From Clostridiales bacterium (GTDB lineage: Bacteria > Bacillota > Clostridia > Christensenellales > CAG-314), in contig DPQS01000001.1 in the NCBI GenBank assembly GCA_003537755.1, positions 12,516 to 20,054 of the forward strand: a stretch of DNA of 7,539 nucleotides, given 5' to 3'. This document shows, in pieces, positions 5,255 to 7,539 of this stretch; the first letter of the stretch is position 1; each line of letters begins with the position of its first letter. Below the pieces are notes generated by a model. It was not told the DNA's origin, ran no database searches, and saw only the letters and a program-made list of their open reading frames with translations. The translations under genes were made by a program, and so were the position numbers.

Positions 5255-6112
5255 TTACCAGATTCCGTCGTAGTCGCCGCTTGCAATAAGCGCGGACAGC
5301 GCGTGCCGTACTTCGGGTAAATCGTCACGGTAGGTAATGCCGTACCATTTGTCGTCGTTGCGATACACCTTTACCGTTGCCTTGCCGCCTGTCACCAGTT
5401 TGTTTATTACCGTCGGCAGCAAAAACTCGTCCTTTGTAAGGTCCGCCTCGGTCTTAAATTCGGCAAATTGTTCTTCCAGACGGTCAAAAACGTCCGTTGT
5501 CAACGCCCACAAATTCATCGAAATCGGTGCGTCTTTGTCAATAGTTGTCGTTTTGCCGTTCAGGTTACCCACACAGTCCGCCGTAATGTCGTAGCATTCC
5601 GTAACGCCGCGCATGTATTCGCCGTCGATGTCGCAGATACCGCGCGTAACCGTTCCGTTTGTACTTAACGTCTGCCCGAGTTTATATGCAGTCATGGCAT
5701 ATTCACCGTTTTTTGCCGTCAAAAGATGTTTATAAACGCCGTCAAAAGCATGTTTGCCGTAGTAATCGTCGGCATTTACAACTACAAAAGGTGTTTTTAC
5801 CGCGTCCTTACAGCAAAGGACCGCGTGTCCCGTACCGAACGGCTTTGTGCGTCCCTGCGGCAGACAATCGGTCGGCTGAAAAACGTAATTTACGTCCACG
5901 TGTTTTGCGATGCGATCGCCCACAAGCCTGCGAAAATCGGCTTCCATATCGCGCCGAATTATAAAAACAAATTTATCGAAACCCGCACGCCGCGCGTCAA
6001 ACACCGAAAAGTCCACCAGTGCTTTGCCGTCGGGCGTAATAATTTGTGCTTGCTTAAGACCGCCGAATCTACTGCCCATACCGGCAGCCATAACAACAAG
6101 TGTTGCTGACAT
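5255..6112 (-). CDS. Nucleotidyltransferase family protein (sugar-1-phosphate nucleotidyltransferase-like)
   Basis: The 285 residues form one NTP-transferase fold of the GalU/RfbA type. This fold joins a nucleoside triphosphate to a sugar-1-phosphate or similar acceptor and releases pyrophosphate. The nucleotide-binding loop is VMAAGMGSRFGGLKQ (7-21), with the usual G-x-G-[ST]-R pattern. GRTKPFGTGHAVLCC (87-101) follows, then NADDYYG (113-119) with the metal-binding Asp, SMNLWAL (198-204) and DDKWYGITYRDD (253-264). It belongs to a group common in Firmicutes that is usually annotated only as nucleotidyltransferase. The acceptor cannot be told from sequence, and no glycan genes lie nearby. The ATG at 6112 has GGAG at 6122-6119. 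It has its own SigA promoter and terminator, so it appears monocistronic. Confidence 0.85.
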   Translation of the reverse strand: MSATLVVMAAGMGSRFGGLKQAQIITPDGKALVDFSVFDARRAGFDKFVFIIRRDMEADFRRLVGDRIAKHVDVNYVFQPTDCLPQGRTKPFGTGHAVLCCKDAVKTPFVVVNADDYYGKHAFDGVYKHLLTAKNGEYAMTAYKLGQTLSTNGTVTRGICDIDGEYMRGVTECYDITADCVGNLNGKTTTIDKDAPISMNLWALTTDVFDRLEEQFAEFKTEADLTKDEFLLPTVINKLVTGGKATVKVYRNDDKWYGITYRDDLPEVRHALSALIASGDYDGIW

Positions 6113-6140
6113 ACTTTACTCCGTTACATATAGTAGGTAT

Positions 6141-6169
6141 ATTGTACCATATATTATGCCAAATTACAA
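6141..6169 (-). promoter_or_regulatory. SigA-type promoter of the nucleotidyltransferase gene
   Basis: TTGTAA (6169-6164), 17 nt, TACAAT (6146-6141), a 4 of 6 and 5 of 6 match. Transcription would start near 6134, giving a short leader of about 22 nt. Confidence 0.6.
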
Positions 6170-6211
6170 GTACCAAATTCTGCTTTGCAACGAGTAAATT
6201 TGCCGTAATGA

Positions 6212-6254
6212 ACAAAACAAAAGTCGGTGTTGTACCGCCAACGACGAAACACCG
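6212..6254 (-). terminator. Rho-independent terminator of trpS
   Basis: CGGTGTT (6254-6248) pairs perfectly with AACACCG (6231-6225) around a 16-nt loop, followed by ACTTTTGTTTTG. It lies about 32 nt past the trpS stop codon. Confidence 0.65.
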
Positions 6255-6285
6255 GGCGCGCCATTGCGACAACACGCGTATCAGA

Positions 6286-7386
6286 CTACAGGTTTGTCTT
6301 TTTCAGCAGTTCTTCCCACTCTTTTACTATGCTGCGATCGGCAAAGTAGTCAATGCGCATTGCATTGCGCACGCGTGCCAAAGTTTCATTGGTACGTTCC
6401 ACCGCTTTTGCCGTGCCGTCCCTGATGATGTCGTACACGCCGTCAATATTCTTTTCCCATTTGGCGCGTTCGGCGCGGATAGGCGCAAGAGTTTCTTCCA
6501 GCACATTGAACAAAAACTTTTTGCAGGTGCCGTCACCAAGTCCGCCACGCATGTAATGCGCTTTCATTTCGTCCAGGTTTGCGTACTCGGGTAAAAACTG
6601 TGCAAAGTGTTCGTCGGTGCAAAACGCGTCGAGATAGGTAAACACCACGTTGCCTTCGATGTGCCCCGGGTCGCTTATCTGCAAATGTTGCGGATCGGTA
6701 AACATTTTTCCGTTGATTTGCTTTTTGACCGTTGCCGCAGTGTCGGACAGATAGATGCAGTTGCCGAGCGACTTACTCATTTTTGCTTTACCGTCAACAC
6801 CGGGCAAACGACGTTGAGTTTCGTTTTCGGGAATCATTGCCTTGGGCATGACCAGTGTTTGTCCGTAAATGCGGTTAAATTTTTCCACTATTTCGCGCGT
6901 TTGTTCCAGCATGGGCAATTGGTCCTCACCCACGGGCACAACCGTAGCATTGAACGCCGTGATGTCCGCCGCCTGCGACACGGGATATGCGAAAAAGCCC
7001 GTCGGCAATCCTTCGTCGGCAAAACCGCGCATCTGAATTTCCGCTTTTACCGTCGGGTTGCGCGACAATCTTGCCGTTGTAACAAGGTTGAGGTAGTAAA
7101 AAGTAAGCGCATGCAATGCAGGCAAAGCAGACTGCACGCAGATTGTCGATTTTGTCGGGTCGATGCCTACCGAAAGGTAGTCCAGCACCACGTTTATTAT
7201 GTTTTCTCTGATTTTGCCGGGATTGTCGGCATTGTCGGTAAGAGCCTGATCGTCGGCAATAAGCACGTTTATTTCATCGTACAAACCGCTGTTTTGCAGT
7301 TCCACCCGGCGTTTGAGCGAGCCGACATAGTGCCCGAGATGCAATCTGCCCGTCGGACGATCGCCCGTAAGAATAATATTTTTCAT
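6286..7386 (-). CDS. trpS: Tryptophan--tRNA ligase
   Basis: It charges tRNA-Trp with tryptophan (class Ic synthetase, cytoplasmic). The class I ATP-binding motifs are clear: TGDRPTGRLHLGHYVGSL (7-24), with HLGH as the HIGH motif at 16-19, and KMSKS at 202-206. Further family landmarks are LIADDQALT (42-50), PTGFFAYPVSQAADI (128-142) and PVGEDQ (151-156). At 366 residues it is a little longer than the common form of about 330 and belongs to the GDRPTG type seen in Firmicutes and Bacteroidetes. The ATG at 7386 follows GGAG (7398-7395). The predicted leader is only about 27 nt and holds no T-box antiterminator, although Firmicutes often control this gene by a T-box. Confidence 0.97.
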   Translation of the reverse strand: MKNIILTGDRPTGRLHLGHYVGSLKRRVELQNSGLYDEINVLIADDQALTDNADNPGKIRENIINVVLDYLSVGIDPTKSTICVQSALPALHALTFYYLNLVTTARLSRNPTVKAEIQMRGFADEGLPTGFFAYPVSQAADITAFNATVVPVGEDQLPMLEQTREIVEKFNRIYGQTLVMPKAMIPENETQRRLPGVDGKAKMSKSLGNCIYLSDTAATVKKQINGKMFTDPQHLQISDPGHIEGNVVFTYLDAFCTDEHFAQFLPEYANLDEMKAHYMRGGLGDGTCKKFLFNVLEETLAPIRAERAKWEKNIDGVYDIIRDGTAKAVERTNETLARVRNAMRIDYFADRSIVKEWEELLKKTNL

Positions 7387-7419
7387 TTAACTTTCTCCGT
7401 TAAATAAGTTGTCGCTAAT

Positions 7420-7448
7420 ATGGTAACATTTATTTGCGCAAAAGTCAA
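7420..7448 (-). promoter_or_regulatory. SigA-type promoter of trpS
   Basis: TTGACT (7448-7443), 17 nt, TACCAT (7425-7420), a 5 of 6 and 4 of 6 match. The start would fall near 7413. A short inverted repeat GTCG-TC-CGAC (7459-7450) abuts the -35 and might be an operator or chance. Confidence 0.6.
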
Positions 7449-7474
7449 CGTCGGACGACATTTTAGGCAAAGTT

Positions 7475-7539
7475 AGGGTTAATTTAGCCATCACTAATAA
7501 TTTTTGCGAGTGTGACGGCGGCTAATTATGCGTTAAACG
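7475..7539 (-). repeat. Hairpin element, copy B, upstream of the trpS promoter (cut by window edge)
   Basis: The core is 7533-7475 on the minus strand, and six further bases to the edge also resemble copy A (4 of 6). The stem 7519-7512 with 7494-7487 is fully paired, with one G.T wobble. Relative to copy A the stem pair T-A is C-G here, and G-C beside the loop is A-T, so pairing is kept through double changes. The loop block CTCGCAAAAATTAT and the tail CTAAATTAACCCT are identical to copy A. It ends 26 nt before the trpS -35 box, so it is not in the predicted trpS leader unless a second promoter lies beyond the edge. Confidence 0.75.

Noticed and set aside
6607..7407. 266-codon plus-strand frame antisense to trpS
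   Set aside because: It is a shadow of trpS, with no domain and no ribosome binding site.

Overview
The window reads as chromosomal DNA of a spore-forming Clostridia-type bacterium (Bacillota). The main evidence is the start of sigG, the late forespore sigma factor, whose product has the characteristic N-terminal ICGVDTS-LP motif. The strong GGAGG-type ribosome binding sites, the SigA-type promoters and the clostridial character of the thymidine kinase and formate-tetrahydrofolate ligase agree with this. All genes look chromosomal. I saw no transposase, phage gene, rRNA, tRNA or CRISPR array.

Layout from left to right: (1) sigG on the minus strand, cut by the left edge. (2) A divergent intergenic region with a SigG-like promoter for sigG, a SigA-like promoter for the next gene, and copy A of a 59-nt hairpin element. 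(3) A plus-strand gene for a 547-residue IlvD/Edd (dihydroxy-acid dehydratase) homologue that has lost almost every catalytic and cluster-binding residue. (4) A 392-nt gene-free stretch with a long hairpin, a REP-like repeat and a bidirectional terminator. (5) Minus-strand genes in the order trpS, a sugar-nucleotide-type nucleotidyltransferase, fhs and tdk, read from the right edge leftwards. trpS and the nucleotidyltransferase each have their own promoter and terminator. fhs and tdk lie 111 nt apart with no evident terminator between them and may be co-transcribed. (6) Copy B of the 59-nt element at the right edge, upstream of the trpS promoter.

Functionally the genes are mostly housekeeping: tryptophan charging of tRNA, one-carbon/folate metabolism (fhs), thymidine salvage (tdk) and probable sugar-phosphate nucleotidyl transfer. 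fhs and tdk both feed nucleotide synthesis. The two points that depart from the ordinary are the apparently inactive but intact and well-promoted IlvD paralogue, and the paired 59-nt element. The two copies of the element differ at 10 positions, and 6 of these changes fall in three opposing pairs that keep or nearly keep pairing, which suggests a conserved structured RNA or a small dispersed hairpin repeat.
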